A stretch of 44,346 bases of DNA from the NCBI GenBank assembly GCA_021811155.1, contig JAJZPO010000016.1, positions 1 to 44,346 of the forward strand. Direction: 5' to 3'. Below the pieces are notes generated by a model, which made no database searches, was not told where the DNA came from, and saw only the letters and a program-made list of their open reading frames with translations. Origin of the DNA: Bacillota bacterium (GTDB lineage: Bacteria > Bacillota > Desulfitobacteriia > Desulfitobacteriales > JAJXUE01). Below, one piece after another: positions 8,767-16,860 of the stretch (position 1 is its first letter; each line of letters starts with the position of its first letter). The position numbers were made by a program, and so were the translations under genes.

Positions 8767-10530
8767 CTAGGCAAAAGTCTTGGTCTCAGCTATATTATAC
8801 TCTTTGATCTTTCTGTATAGGGTTGCCCGGCTGATGCCCAAGAGCTTAGCCGCGTCCCCTTTGTGCCCGTCGCTGTTGGCCAGGGCCAGCGCCTGGGTGA
8901 TGGCCTCCCGCTCCAGCGCTCTCAGATTGAGGGAAGTATTCCCTTTGGCAGGTTTGGAGTCGACCCTAATGCGTTTCGGCAAGGATTCAACCGTAAGGTA
9001 GTCCCCGACCGCCATGGTCACGCAGTACTCGATTACGTTGCCCAATTCGCGTACATTGCCCGGCCAGGAGTACCGGCTCATGATTTCTGCCGCCTGGGGC
9101 GTAAACTCCCGCACCTTTTTGCCGTTAACTTCACAATAATAGTCAAGATAATACTGGGTGAGGACCGGTATATCTTCCTGCCGTTCCCGCAGGGGCGGAA
9201 TGGTCAGCGGAATGACGTTCAAACGGTAATACAAATCCTCCCGGAACTCGCCGGTCTGCACCATCTTCTCCATGTCACGGTGGGTGGCGGCGATCACCCT
9301 GACGTCCACCGGAATCGAGCGGGAACTGCCGATGCGTTCAACCCGCCTCTCCTGTAAAACCCGCAGCAGCTTGACCTGCAGGTGCAAAGGCATATCGCCG
9401 ATCTCATCGAGGAAAATCGTCCCGTTATGGGCCAGTTCAAATTTACCCAGCTTGCCGCCCCGTTTCGCCCCTGTAAAAGCCCCTTCTTCATAACCGAAGA
9501 GTTCGCTTTCCAGCAGATTTTCCGGGATGGCGCCGCAGTTCAGGGCGATGAAGGCGTTGTTTTTGCGTTTGCTGCTCTGGTGAATGGCCCGGGCCAGCAG
9601 TTCCTTGCCTGTGCCGCTTTCACCCTGGATCAGGATGGTGGAATTACTGGGCGCCACCTTTAGGGCCATTTCCTTCAGTTCCTGCATCTTGGCGCAATTG
9701 CCAATAATCTGAGAGAAGTGGGTCTCGATCTCACTCACGCTGGCTGCTTTAATCAGCTTCTTGATTTGCTGCATATCTTTGAGCGTGATTACCGCACCTT
9801 CGATCATCCCATCTTTCTTGATAGGCACAGCGTCGCAGTATAGTTGCGCCGCCACACGCCTGCCTTTGATTTGACCGGAAAACTGCTCCCCGCTTTCGAT
9901 GGATTTCCACAGTTTCTTGTCATCCAGCAGTTGGGATAAGGACATCTCCTGCTCTGCAACGATATCCAGCATTTTGGCGCCTAGGGCGTTAAAATGCGTA
10001 ATTATTTTACTGTCATTCACGAGCAGGATCCCGTCGTGAAGCAGGTTCAGCACCGTGAGGAGTTGGTTTGTCAGCAGTTCCCGCTGCCTGTTCTGGTCGT
10101 TTTCAACAATTTTCCCTACCAGAAGTTCCGCCATTTTGTCCAGGAAAAGCAGCAGGGATTCTTTGTTGTCCATGAGACGTTTCGACTGCGCTTCATCAAA
10201 ACTGATCAGACCGATGACACCGACAATCTGTTCTTCGATCCGGATAGGCAGGGCTACCTCAGCAAATTCGAGGCAATTGCCGCGGCAGATACAGGGCCGG
10301 CACAATTCATTGTACCCCGGGTTGTCGATAATTACCGGCATGCCGGTCCGCAGCACGTGGCGGTAAACAAAACCGTCGTCCATGGCGCGGTCGCAGCGGC
10401 TGCTGTATTTGCCTGTGCCGGCTATTCTAACCAGGTCCGCATCGGCAATCTCCACTTCGATTTTCAGCGCTGCGGCGATGGCCTCAGCAGTTTGCTGCAC
10501 CGTAGTTTTTATGTCCCGCAGTTGATACAT
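8767..10530 (-). CDS. sigma-54-dependent activator, YgeV-like (regulator 1)
   Basis: 587 aa from the preferred ATG at 10530 (ribosome site GAGGTG; the track's GTG is 3 codons earlier). An N-terminal GAF-like sensor (residues ~1-150) carries four cysteines, C46 plus LCRPCICRGNC near 77-86. A PAS-like segment follows (~165-260). The AAA+ domain has Walker [16 protein letters not shown], the sigma-54-contacting GAFTGA loop and Walker [10 protein letters not shown]. The Fis-type helix-turn-helix ends in GISRATLYRKIKEY. Architecture matches E. coli YgeV, an activator in the equivalent cluster. It sits between ygeX and ygfK, and sigma-54 promoters surround it. The ligand is unknown, probably a purine or intermediate; the cysteines suggest Fe-S or redox sensing (inference). 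Confidence 0.9.
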   Translation of the reverse strand: MYQLRDIKTTVQQTAEAIAAALKIEVEIADADLVRIAGTGKYSSRCDRAMDDGFVYRHVLRTGMPVIIDNPGYNELCRPCICRGNCLEFAEVALPIRIEEQIVGVIGLISFDEAQSKRLMDNKESLLLFLDKMAELLVGKIVENDQNRQRELLTNQLLTVLNLLHDGILLVNDSKIITHFNALGAKMLDIVAEQEMSLSQLLDDKKLWKSIESGEQFSGQIKGRRVAAQLYCDAVPIKKDGMIEGAVITLKDMQQIKKLIKAASVSEIETHFSQIIGNCAKMQELKEMALKVAPSNSTILIQGESGTGKELLARAIHQSSKRKNNAFIALNCGAIPENLLESELFGYEEGAFTGAKRGGKLGKFELAHNGTIFLDEIGDMPLHLQVKLLRVLQERRVERIGSSRSIPVDVRVIAATHRDMEKMVQTGEFREDLYYRLNVIPLTIPPLRERQEDIPVLTQYYLDYYCEVNGKKVREFTPQAAEIMSRYSWPGNVRELGNVIEYCVTMAVGDYLTVESLPKRIRVDSKPAKGNTSLNLRALEREAITQALALANSDGHKGDAAKLLGISRATLYRKIKEYNIAETKTFA

Positions 10531-10566
10531 GACCAACACCTCATTCTCACACGACAGCTTTCGATG

Positions 10567-10698
10567 GTCAGAATTCAGTAGTCAGAATTCAGTAGTCAGA
10601 ATTCAGTAGTCAGAATTTGGAGTTGCGACTACTGAAAAGTCAGACTGAGAAAACAGTCTATCAGCCTGAGGTATTCTGCCTTCTGACTTCTGACTCTT
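10567..10698. repeat. interspersed repeat, copy 3, with 14-bp tandem array
   Basis: GTCAGAATTCAGTA occurs three times in tandem from 10567, with a fourth partial unit to 10617. Then come a short hairpin (AGACTG ... CAGTCT) and the right-arm form TTCTGCCTTCTGACTTCTGA. The tandem expansion of one arm suggests replication slippage inside the same element seen at 2184. There are no unique spacers, so it is not a CRISPR array. Confidence 0.85.
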
Positions 10699-10750
10699 TC
10701 TTTTTTTATTCGTCAAATTGAGACTATCTCCTACTCAACAGCAAGATGGG

Positions 10751-10767
10751 TGTCTTATTTTGAGACA
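10751..10767. promoter_or_regulatory. probable activator site near regulator 1
   Basis: TGTCTTATTTTGAGACA has outer arms TGTCT ... AGACA that are perfectly inverted around TATTTTG. It is closely related to the dyad at 8674. It lies upstream of regulator 1, so it may be an autoregulatory site. Confidence 0.55.
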
Positions 10768-10772
10768 AAAAC

Positions 10773-10847
10773 TCAGGAGCCAGGAGTCAGAATGAAAGCA
10801 CGGCTTATCAGCCGGAAGTATTCTGAATTCTTACTCCTGAATTCTGC
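10773..10847. repeat. interspersed repeat, copy 4 (inverted)
   Basis: The left arm CAGGAGCCAGGAGTCAGAAT and right arm ATTCTGAATTCTTACTCCTG are near-complementary and flank a short CGGCTTATCAGCCG hairpin. Same family as the copy at 2184. Confidence 0.8.
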
Positions 10848-10993
10848 CCTGAAACAAGCCTTTTTGGGTCTGCCCGGGTCGAATTTTCTTTCTGCTCCGT
10901 TCAGCAGACTACGTCGCCTAGCATGCTTTTCGGCCTGTTTCATTCATCAGTGGTGCCGTCAAGCGGCATGCATGTCTGAATTCCTTAGTGCCT

Positions 10994-12217
10994 CTACTTT
11001 GCGGCCGAGGCATATTCTCCGTCCCAGACTATACTGCGGTATGTTGCGGGATCTGTATCCCCTTCGGTATTAAAGAGCAAAATGTGTGATTCCCTGTTTA
11101 GACCCAGGCTCTCTTTCGCCTCCCGCAAGCCTTTGTCCTGCAGCAAAGTCCAAAGCAATCCTGTTGTCACCGCTCCGGATTCACCGGATATAATTCTGGG
11201 GTCATTGCTTAGGGGGGAGCCAAGGATGCGCATCCCTTTGGCAGCGACCCAATCCGGGCAGGACACAAACATCTCGCTGTAATCACGTAAAATCCGCCAG
11301 CCAATCAGGTTAGGCTCACCGCAGGCCAAGCCGGCCATAATCGTCGCCATGTCCCCGCCAACCGTGCGGGGCTTGCCATCGCCGGCCTGAGCCGACTTAA
11401 ACAGGCAGTTGGCCTGATCGGCCTCAACTATTACCATTTTGGGCCTCTGCTCCTGGAACAGCGAGGTAAAGAAGCCCTCCACCGAACCGGCCAATGCTCC
11501 CACACCGGCCTGCACCACGACGTGGCTGGGCCTGGCAACGCCAATCTCCTGTAATTGGGTCAAAGCTTCCGCAGACATTGTCCCATAGCCCTGCATAATC
11601 CACGCCGGTATTTCCTCATACCCTTCCCAGGCCGTATCCTGCACCACAACCCAGCCGTTTTCCCTAGCTTTCGTTGCGGTCATGCGCACTGCATCGTCAT
11701 AATTCAGGTCGGTGATGGTGGCTTCAGCGCCCTCAGCCAGGATATTTGCGAGTCTCTGCTTTGCCGAGCCTTTAGGCATGTATACTACAGCCTTTTGATG
11801 CAGCTGCCGCGCTGTCCAGGCCACACCCCGGCCGTGATTGCCGTCCGTGGTGGTAGCAAAAGTAATGTCACCCAGCTGACGTTTAACCGCTTCTGAAGTC
11901 AGGACTTCATAGGGCATTTCGCTGATGTCCCGGTTGAGGTGCCCGGCAAGATATCTGGCCATGGCATAGGAACCGCCCAGCGCTTTGAAAGCGTTGAGGC
12001 CGAAACGGTAGGATTCGTCTTTCACATAGATGCCAGCTACCCCAAGAGCCTTGGCCAGGTATTTTAAGCTGCGCAGCGGCGTTGGTTGGTACTGTGGAAA
12101 TGTACGGTGGAAATTTCTTGCCTTGTCGATTTCAGCCTGGTTAAAAAGGCGGGTCGCCGCCCCTTGACCCCTCTTTATTTGCATTTTGTTGGCTGTCCAT
12201 TTGATTGTTTCGCCCAT
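10994..12217 (-). CDS. ygeX: 2,3-diaminopropionate ammonia-lyase
   Basis: PLP fold-type II enzyme, 407 aa, the usual length for diaminopropionate ammonia-lyase. The Schiff-base lysine lies in NAFKALGGSYAMA (near residue 70); the substrate loop is TTDGNHGRGVAW (near 122) and a PLP-binding glycine stretch follows (QAGVGALAGS). It converts 2,3-diaminopropionate to pyruvate plus two ammonia through an aminoacrylate intermediate. The gene lies 19 bases downstream of ridA, whose product hydrolyses 2-aminoacrylate/imines, so the pair is functionally matched. It starts with ATG behind AGGG. This is the step that sends purine carbon into central metabolism. Confidence 0.93.
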   Translation of the reverse strand: MGETIKWTANKMQIKRGQGAATRLFNQAEIDKARNFHRTFPQYQPTPLRSLKYLAKALGVAGIYVKDESYRFGLNAFKALGGSYAMARYLAGHLNRDISEMPYEVLTSEAVKRQLGDITFATTTDGNHGRGVAWTARQLHQKAVVYMPKGSAKQRLANILAEGAEATITDLNYDDAVRMTATKARENGWVVVQDTAWEGYEEIPAWIMQGYGTMSAEALTQLQEIGVARPSHVVVQAGVGALAGSVEGFFTSLFQEQRPKMVIVEADQANCLFKSAQAGDGKPRTVGGDMATIMAGLACGEPNLIGWRILRDYSEMFVSCPDWVAAKGMRILGSPLSNDPRIISGESGAVTTGLLWTLLQDKGLREAKESLGLNRESHILLFNTEGDTDPATYRSIVWDGEYASAAK

Positions 12218-12236
12218 TTTCTATCCCTGCCTTAAT

Positions 12237-12617
12237 CTACTCCGCAGTAGCGACCGCTTCAATTTCAATGTCCGCGTCAAGCGGCAGCCGCGCTACCTGG
12301 ACAGTGCTTCTGGCTGGGTAGTCCCCGCTGAAGTATGAGCCGTAAATCTGATTGACAACCTGAAAATTGCCGAGATCCTGCAGGAAAATTGTAGTCTTGA
12401 CAATTTTGCTCAGGTCTGAGCCTGAGGCTGCGAGAATTGCCGCCAGGTTGTCCAGGCACTGCTTGGTTTGGGCCTCAATCCCTGCGGGGATTTTGCCTGT
12501 TTCCGGGTTGAGCGGCAGTTGGCCTGAAACAAAAACCAAATTGCCCGACCTGTTTGCCTGTGAGTACGGGCCAATGGCTTTTGGCGCTTGGGCTGTACTG
12601 ATAATTTGTTTTGACAT
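12237..12617 (-). CDS. ridA: RidA family enamine/imine deaminase
   Basis: 126 aa YjgF/YER057c/RidA protein. The family signature is clear: IGPYSQANRSGNLVFVSGQ near the N-terminus and the active-site arginine in PARSTVQVARLP (near residue 102), then the conserved glutamate in IEIEAVA. It speeds hydrolysis of reactive 2-aminoacrylate to pyruvate and ammonia, protecting PLP enzymes. It precedes ygeX, an enzyme that releases aminoacrylate, and shares its sigma-54 promoter at 12669. ATG start behind AGGAGG. Confidence 0.95.
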   Translation of the reverse strand: MSKQIISTAQAPKAIGPYSQANRSGNLVFVSGQLPLNPETGKIPAGIEAQTKQCLDNLAAILAASGSDLSKIVKTTIFLQDLGNFQVVNQIYGSYFSGDYPARSTVQVARLPLDADIEIEAVATAE

Positions 12618-12668
12618 TTCTGGTCCCTCCTGTTAGGTGAAATGAGTACTCCTACACCAACTATTACA

Positions 12669-12684
12669 CGCAAGTTTTGTGCCA
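12669..12684 (-). promoter_or_regulatory. sigma-54 promoter of ridA-ygeX
   Basis: Minus-strand TGGCACAAAACTTGCG matches the consensus except for the final base. About 52 bases lie between it and the ridA start. A half-site TGTCTCA at 12707-12713 just upstream resembles the activator dyads elsewhere. Confidence 0.88.
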
Positions 12685-12764
12685 ACACCTTTAGGGTTTA
12701 CAGACATGTCTCAAAGAAAACATTCAAAAATAAGTCGGAATAAGATAACACTTCATCACGCGAA

Positions 12765-12791
12765 GAATTCTGACTCCTGACTCCTGAATTC
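12765..12791. repeat. interspersed repeat, copy 5 (right arm only)
   Basis: GAATTC-TGACTCCTGACTCCT-GAATTC between xdhC and the ridA promoter. It is the right-arm form of the AGTCAG family, bounded by two GAATTC hexamers. Confidence 0.75.
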
Positions 12792-12801
12792 TTTACGTCT
12801 C

Positions 12802-13284
12802 CTACTCCTCACACTGGCGCTTGCCCGCTTCCAGCGACTTCTCCGCGGCTTTGAGGATGTTTTTATACCCTGTGCAGCGGCAGAAGTGGCCGGACAGTTC
12901 CCGTTTCAGTTCTTCCCGCGTATACTCCCTGCCGCTCTCCAAGAGGGCAGTGGTGGTCAGGACCAGCCCCGGGGTGCAAAAACCGCACTGTACAGCCCCT
13001 TCTTCCACAAAGGCCTGTTGTACAACCGAGAGTTCTCCGTCCTGGGCAATTCCCTCGATAGTCCTGATTTCCCTGCCGTCGGCCCATACCGCCAGGTAAA
13101 TGCAGGAGTCCACCGTCATTCCGTCCACCAGAACGGTGCAGGCGCCGCATTCGCCCACGCCGCACCCCTTCTTCACCCCGGTATAACCCAGGCGGTACCT
13201 CAGCACGTCCAAGAGGGACTCGCGCACGTCCACTTCAAAGTTTACTGCCTTACCGTTCAGCGTAAACGAGATTTTCTTAGCCAA
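12802..13284 (-). CDS. xdhC: xanthine dehydrogenase [2Fe-2S] subunit
   Basis: Small iron-sulfur subunit of a molybdenum hydroxylase. The plant-type ferredoxin cluster motif is CGVGECGACTVLVDG and the second [2Fe-2S] motif is CGFCTPGLVLT with CRCTGYKNI. The track ORF begins 36 codons too early. A TTG at 13284 behind GGAGGTG gives 160 aa, typical for XdhC, and overlaps the end of xdhB by 8 bases. It passes electrons between the Mo centre of XdhA and the FAD of XdhB. Last gene of the xdhABC operon. Confidence 0.93.
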   Translation of the reverse strand: MAKKISFTLNGKAVNFEVDVRESLLDVLRYRLGYTGVKKGCGVGECGACTVLVDGMTVDSCIYLAVWADGREIRTIEGIAQDGELSVVQQAFVEEGAVQCGFCTPGLVLTTTALLESGREYTREELKRELSGHFCRCTGYKNILKAAEKSLEAGKRQCEE

Positions 13285-14158
13285 TTTCAGCACCTCCAGC
13301 CCTAACGATTGCGACATGCAGCGCGCGCTGCGTAAGTTCTTCCACCAGGTGCTCCCGGTACTCCCTGGAGGCCCGCCAGGATGTTCTGGCATTGGTTGAT
13401 TTCACTGCCAGTCTGCCAATCCCGGCCAGGGTTTCAGCGTAAATAGCCTTGCCTTTGGCGAACTCTTCCGCTTCCACGCATCTTAGCGGGGTGGGCCCTG
13501 CGACGCCAAGGCCGATTTTAACTTCCCGGAACACATCCCCGCTGATTTTGCACATCACGGATACCCCGAGCGTAGCGATATCCATTGCTTTGCGCATGGC
13601 AAATTTGATATAATGGCCGCCAAAGCCCCTGAAGCCGGCGGGGGAAATCAGGAATTCACTCAGCATCTCGTCGGGTTTGAGATCCACTTTGCCCGGGCCA
13701 AGGTAAAATTCCTGAACCGGAACCACCCTTTCCCCGGCGCTGCTTCTGAGCCTGAGCCTGGCATCAAGCGCAAACAGGGTGGAAGCGCTGTCAGCGGAGG
13801 TCGCACCGTTACAAATGTTGCCGCCAATGGTTGCCACATTGCGTATTTGCGGCCCGCCCATAGAGACCGCCGCCTCAGCCAAAGCAGGAATGTTATTGTG
13901 AATTATGGGCTCATGAAAGATTTGCGCGAAAGTAGCCAGGGCTCCGATTACAATCGTCCCATCGGCCAGCTGTTCAATCCGTTCCAGTTCCTTGATCTTG
14001 CGGATGCTGAGAAGCTCAGCCCCTTCCATCTGGCCATGGCGCAGTTTAATCAAGACATCCGTGCCGCCCGCTATGATTTTCAGCCTGGGGTTGGAGGCCA
14101 GGAGCGCGACGGCATCACTGACACTCTCCGCTTCAATATAGCCTTGAATATCGTACAT
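13277..14158 (-). CDS. xdhB: xanthine dehydrogenase FAD-binding subunit
   Basis: CO-dehydrogenase/xanthine-dehydrogenase flavoprotein family (XdhB/CoxM type), 293 aa. FAD-binding signatures are AGGTDVLIKLRHG (residues ~30-45) and IRNVATIGGNICNGATSAD (~105-125). It transfers electrons from the Fe-S subunit to the pyridine nucleotide or another acceptor. ATG at 14158 is favoured over the track's GTG because AGGCGGTGA sits at the right distance. 16 bases separate it from xdhA. Confidence 0.93.
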   Translation of the reverse strand: MYDIQGYIEAESVSDAVALLASNPRLKIIAGGTDVLIKLRHGQMEGAELLSIRKIKELERIEQLADGTIVIGALATFAQIFHEPIIHNNIPALAEAAVSMGGPQIRNVATIGGNICNGATSADSASTLFALDARLRLRSSAGERVVPVQEFYLGPGKVDLKPDEMLSEFLISPAGFRGFGGHYIKFAMRKAMDIATLGVSVMCKISGDVFREVKIGLGVAGPTPLRCVEAEEFAKGKAIYAETLAGIGRLAVKSTNARTSWRASREYREHLVEELTQRALHVAIVRAGGAEIG

Positions 14159-14174
14159 CGCCTTCACCGCCTAC

Positions 14175-16466
14175 TTATATTAATCCAGCTTGCTTAAACT
14201 TTTCGAAGACCCGCTGCGGGTTCATGGGCAGCCGGTTCAGCGCTACACCGGTTGCGGCAAAAACAGCGTTACGGAGGGCGGGAGCCGGAGAAATAACCGG
14301 CGGTTCGCCCAGCGCTTTCACGCCAAAAGCCCCGGTCGGGTCCTCGGTCTCCACAAACCCAACCCCGATATCCGGCGTATCCATAATGGTCGGGAGCTTG
14401 TAATCCAAGAGGTTGTTGTTAAGGGTTTTGCCTGTTTTTTCATCAAACAAGAGCTGTTCTGAGAGCGCATAGCCTATACCCATGCTCACGCCGCCGTGAA
14501 CCTGGCCTTGCGCCAGCTGCGGGTTAACAATCCTGCCCGAATCATGCACATTATAAATCTCCAGCACTTCGATTTTTCCGGTCTTGATATCCACTTCAAC
14601 CTCGGCAAAGGTAACCCCGAAAGGAATGGCGTTGACACGGGCATTATTCGAGGTATCACTGGTGAGCGGCCTGCCGAACACCGTATCGTAGTAAGTTTGC
14701 ATGGCTGCTTGCTCCAGCGGCATGACCACTTCGCCGTTGTGCTTGAAAACGATATTCCGCTCTCTCAAATCCAGTGTTTCTGCGGGTATGTCTGTCATAC
14801 CCCAGACAAAATCCAACAGCTTGGCTTTCACTTCTTCCGCAGCCTTCTTCACCGCCATGCCGGTAATGTAGGTTTGGCGGGAGGCATAGGAGCCGGTGTC
14901 AAAGGGGGTGATGTCCGTGTCCTGGGTAGAAATTACATGCACCATTTCCACCGGCAGGCCCAGCACTTCCGCCACCATTTGGGCAAACACCGTATCGCTC
15001 CCCTGACCGATTTCCGTGGCCCCTACCTGCAGCTGCACAGACCCGTCCTGGTTCATGACAATCCGGGCGCCCGCGACTTCTATGCTCACCGGATGAGTGC
15101 CTGAAGCATAGCTGAAGCAGGCCATGCCCACCCCCCGGCGCTTATCCCCGCTTTGATTTTTGTATAGCTCCCTTTTCTCATCCCAGCGGATCAGTTCCTT
15201 GCCCTTGGCGACACATTCACGGATGCCGCAGCTCAAGATCCTGTTCTTGCTCAGCAAATCCACATGCCCCACCTGCACGAAGTTTTTCTGCCGCAGCTCG
15301 ATAGGATCCATATCAAGCTTGTGCGCAATCTCGTCCAGGTGCGATTCATAGGCGAAAAAGATCTGGGGCGTGCCGTAGCCGCGCATGGCCCCGGCTACAG
15401 GCAAATTGGTATAAACCGTAACAGGCTCATATTTCATTGCTTGGGCCGGGTAGAGATAGCGGAATTTGCCTCCGCCGGAACTGGCGATTGAGTGACCGTG
15501 GGAAGCATAAGCCCCGGTGTTGGAAACAGCAGCAATATAAATCCCGTTGATCTTGCCATCCTTAGTAAGCCCGGTCTTGATCCTGAACTTAAAAGCATGG
15601 CGGGTTCTGGTATCAATCATCGCTTCTTCCCGCGACAACTCCAGCTTCACGGGCCGCCCCCCCACAGCCAGGGTCATGGCCGCGTTCAATGGCTCAATCG
15701 TCACATCCTGCTTGTTGCCAAACCCGCCGCCGACATAGGGCTTGATCACGCGCACCCCGCCCCAGGGAATATCCAGCGCCTGTCCCACTATCCGGCGGAC
15801 AATGTGGGGAATCTGGGTGGAGGTCACGATTACGAGCCGGCCTTCCCCGTCCAGATAAGCGTAGGAAACCTGGTTCTCCAGGTGGCAGTGCTGTACTGGG
15901 CTCGTTTCATATTCTCCCTCAAACACAAAATCCGATTCGCTGAAAGCCGCCTCCAAATCGCCGAAGCTGTAACCCCGTGAAGCGAGAATATTTTGCTCAC
16001 AGTCCTCATGGATGAGGGGAGCCCCTTCCCGCATGGCCGCTTCAGGCGTGGTCAAGGCTTCCAGCACCTCATACTCGATTTCGATTAATTTGAGCGCTTT
16101 TTCAGCAACCAGTTCATCCACAGCTACCACCGCAGCCACGGAGTCCCCCACGAAACGGGCTTTGTCAGTCAGAATCAGCCTGTCTGCCTTATCGCGGTGA
16201 CTTGGGTCGAGGGAATAGGGATGACCGGCCGTAGGAAACTTAACCTTCGGCACAGTCAGATGCGTCAATACCGCTTCGACGCCCGGCAGCGCCCTGGCTT
16301 TGCTGACATCGATGCTTTTAATAATGGCATGGGCATAAGGACTCCTGAGGATCTTCCCTACCAACATGTCCCGCTCGAAAAAATCATCCGTATACTTTGC
16401 CTTGCCCGTCACTTTGGCGACTGCATCAACCCGCTTTACGCTCTTGCCTACTACTGAGTACGGCAT
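14175..16466 (-). CDS. xdhA: xanthine dehydrogenase molybdenum-binding subunit
   Basis: Molybdopterin-binding subunit of a purine hydroxylase, 763 aa. Motifs include GKAKYTDDF at the N-terminus, YVGGGFGNKQD, the substrate-pocket arginine in AGAMRGYGTPQ, the cofactor motif GATEIGQGSDTVF and the catalytic glutamate in VKALGEPPVISP. These fit the XDH family (E. coli XdhA/YgeS-like) more than CoxL. It hydroxylates hypoxanthine/xanthine, or runs in reverse on urate. ATG at 16466 with GGAGGG replaces the track start at 16556, which falls inside the sigma-54 promoter and so cannot be transcribed from it. Confidence 0.92.
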   Translation of the reverse strand: MPYSVVGKSVKRVDAVAKVTGKAKYTDDFFERDMLVGKILRSPYAHAIIKSIDVSKARALPGVEAVLTHLTVPKVKFPTAGHPYSLDPSHRDKADRLILTDKARFVGDSVAAVVAVDELVAEKALKLIEIEYEVLEALTTPEAAMREGAPLIHEDCEQNILASRGYSFGDLEAAFSESDFVFEGEYETSPVQHCHLENQVSYAYLDGEGRLVIVTSTQIPHIVRRIVGQALDIPWGGVRVIKPYVGGGFGNKQDVTIEPLNAAMTLAVGGRPVKLELSREEAMIDTRTRHAFKFRIKTGLTKDGKINGIYIAAVSNTGAYASHGHSIASSGGGKFRYLYPAQAMKYEPVTVYTNLPVAGAMRGYGTPQIFFAYESHLDEIAHKLDMDPIELRQKNFVQVGHVDLLSKNRILSCGIRECVAKGKELIRWDEKRELYKNQSGDKRRGVGMACFSYASGTHPVSIEVAGARIVMNQDGSVQLQVGATEIGQGSDTVFAQMVAEVLGLPVEMVHVISTQDTDITPFDTGSYASRQTYITGMAVKKAAEEVKAKLLDFVWGMTDIPAETLDLRERNIVFKHNGEVVMPLEQAAMQTYYDTVFGRPLTSDTSNNARVNAIPFGVTFAEVEVDIKTGKIEVLEIYNVHDSGRIVNPQLAQGQVHGGVSMGIGYALSEQLLFDEKTGKTLNNNLLDYKLPTIMDTPDIGVGFVETEDPTGAFGVKALGEPPVISPAPALRNAVFAATGVALNRLPMNPQRVFEKFKQAGLI

Positions 16467-16551
16467 TTTTTTCCCTCCGTTCAACCTTGGCGTTCTATGG
16501 GTCAAGGGTTCCCCACCTTTTGCACAACCCTGGTCCCATTTCAATTTCTTA

Positions 16552-16567
16552 TGCAAAATTCATGCCA
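16552..16567 (-). promoter_or_regulatory. sigma-54 promoter of xdhABC
   Basis: Minus-strand TGGCATGAATTTTGCA, an exact consensus match and nearly identical to the ygfK promoter. It lies 86 bases before the ATG at 16466. Confidence 0.93.
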
Positions 16568-16766
16568 AATTTGAGTTTCTTGCAGACTGATTCACTTGCC
16601 GCCTTGGCAACTTAATTTAAAGGTATAGAAATTCCGTAGTTTATCATAAAAGTATAGCTTGCAAAGCAGTAGATTTCACCATGTAAATTTTATCTTTTTT
16701 TGTATCGATTTTCGGAACTGGTAAGGGAATTAACAAAATCCGGCTTCCACGCCATCAGGCAGCAAA

Positions 16767-16804
16767 GGGAGACCTTCTGGACGCAAGGCCCAAAAGAATC
16801 TCCC
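16767..16804 (-). terminator. hairpin terminator after the PLP-enzyme operon
   Basis: GGGAGA ... TCTCCC encloses CTTTTGG/CCAGAAG with a small bulge. On the minus strand the stem is followed by only three Ts, so it is a moderate terminator or boundary hairpin. Confidence 0.5.
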
Positions 16805-16860
16805 CAAGAGTGCTCCGTATGCAATACACGGCAGTTGGTTCCGGGCTAAGGATATACCCG

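Larger units (their letters stand above)
10531..10993. other. repeat-rich gap between ygeX and regulator 1
   Basis: 463 bases with no believable gene. It contains a 14-bp tandem array (10567-10617) leading into a repeat copy, a TCATTTTGA-type dyad (10751-10767) and another repeat copy (10773-10847). No sigma-54 promoter was found; regulator 1 probably uses a promoter I cannot assign. Confidence 0.7.
16467..16860. other. xdhA leader and upstream gap
   Basis: 394 bases holding the sigma-54 promoter (16552-16567), a weak TTTATCATAAAAGTATA match to the activator dyad (16640-16656), and a terminator-like hairpin (16767-16804) for the operon upstream. No gene seen. Confidence 0.7.

Noticed and set aside
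10567-10617. CRISPR-like tandem array
   Set aside because: Units of 14 bases are directly abutted with no unique spacers; it is a slippage array within the AGTCAG repeat.
10741-10756. Sigma-54 promoter before regulator 1
   Set aside because: AGCAAGATGGGTGTCT keeps a -12-like GCAA but lacks the TGGCA -24 element.
16761-16795. Possible c-di-GMP (GEMM) riboswitch, from GGACGCAAGG on the plus strand
   Set aside because: The GAAA tetraloop stem and receptor are missing and no plus-strand gene follows. The bases are explained by the minus-strand terminator hairpin.
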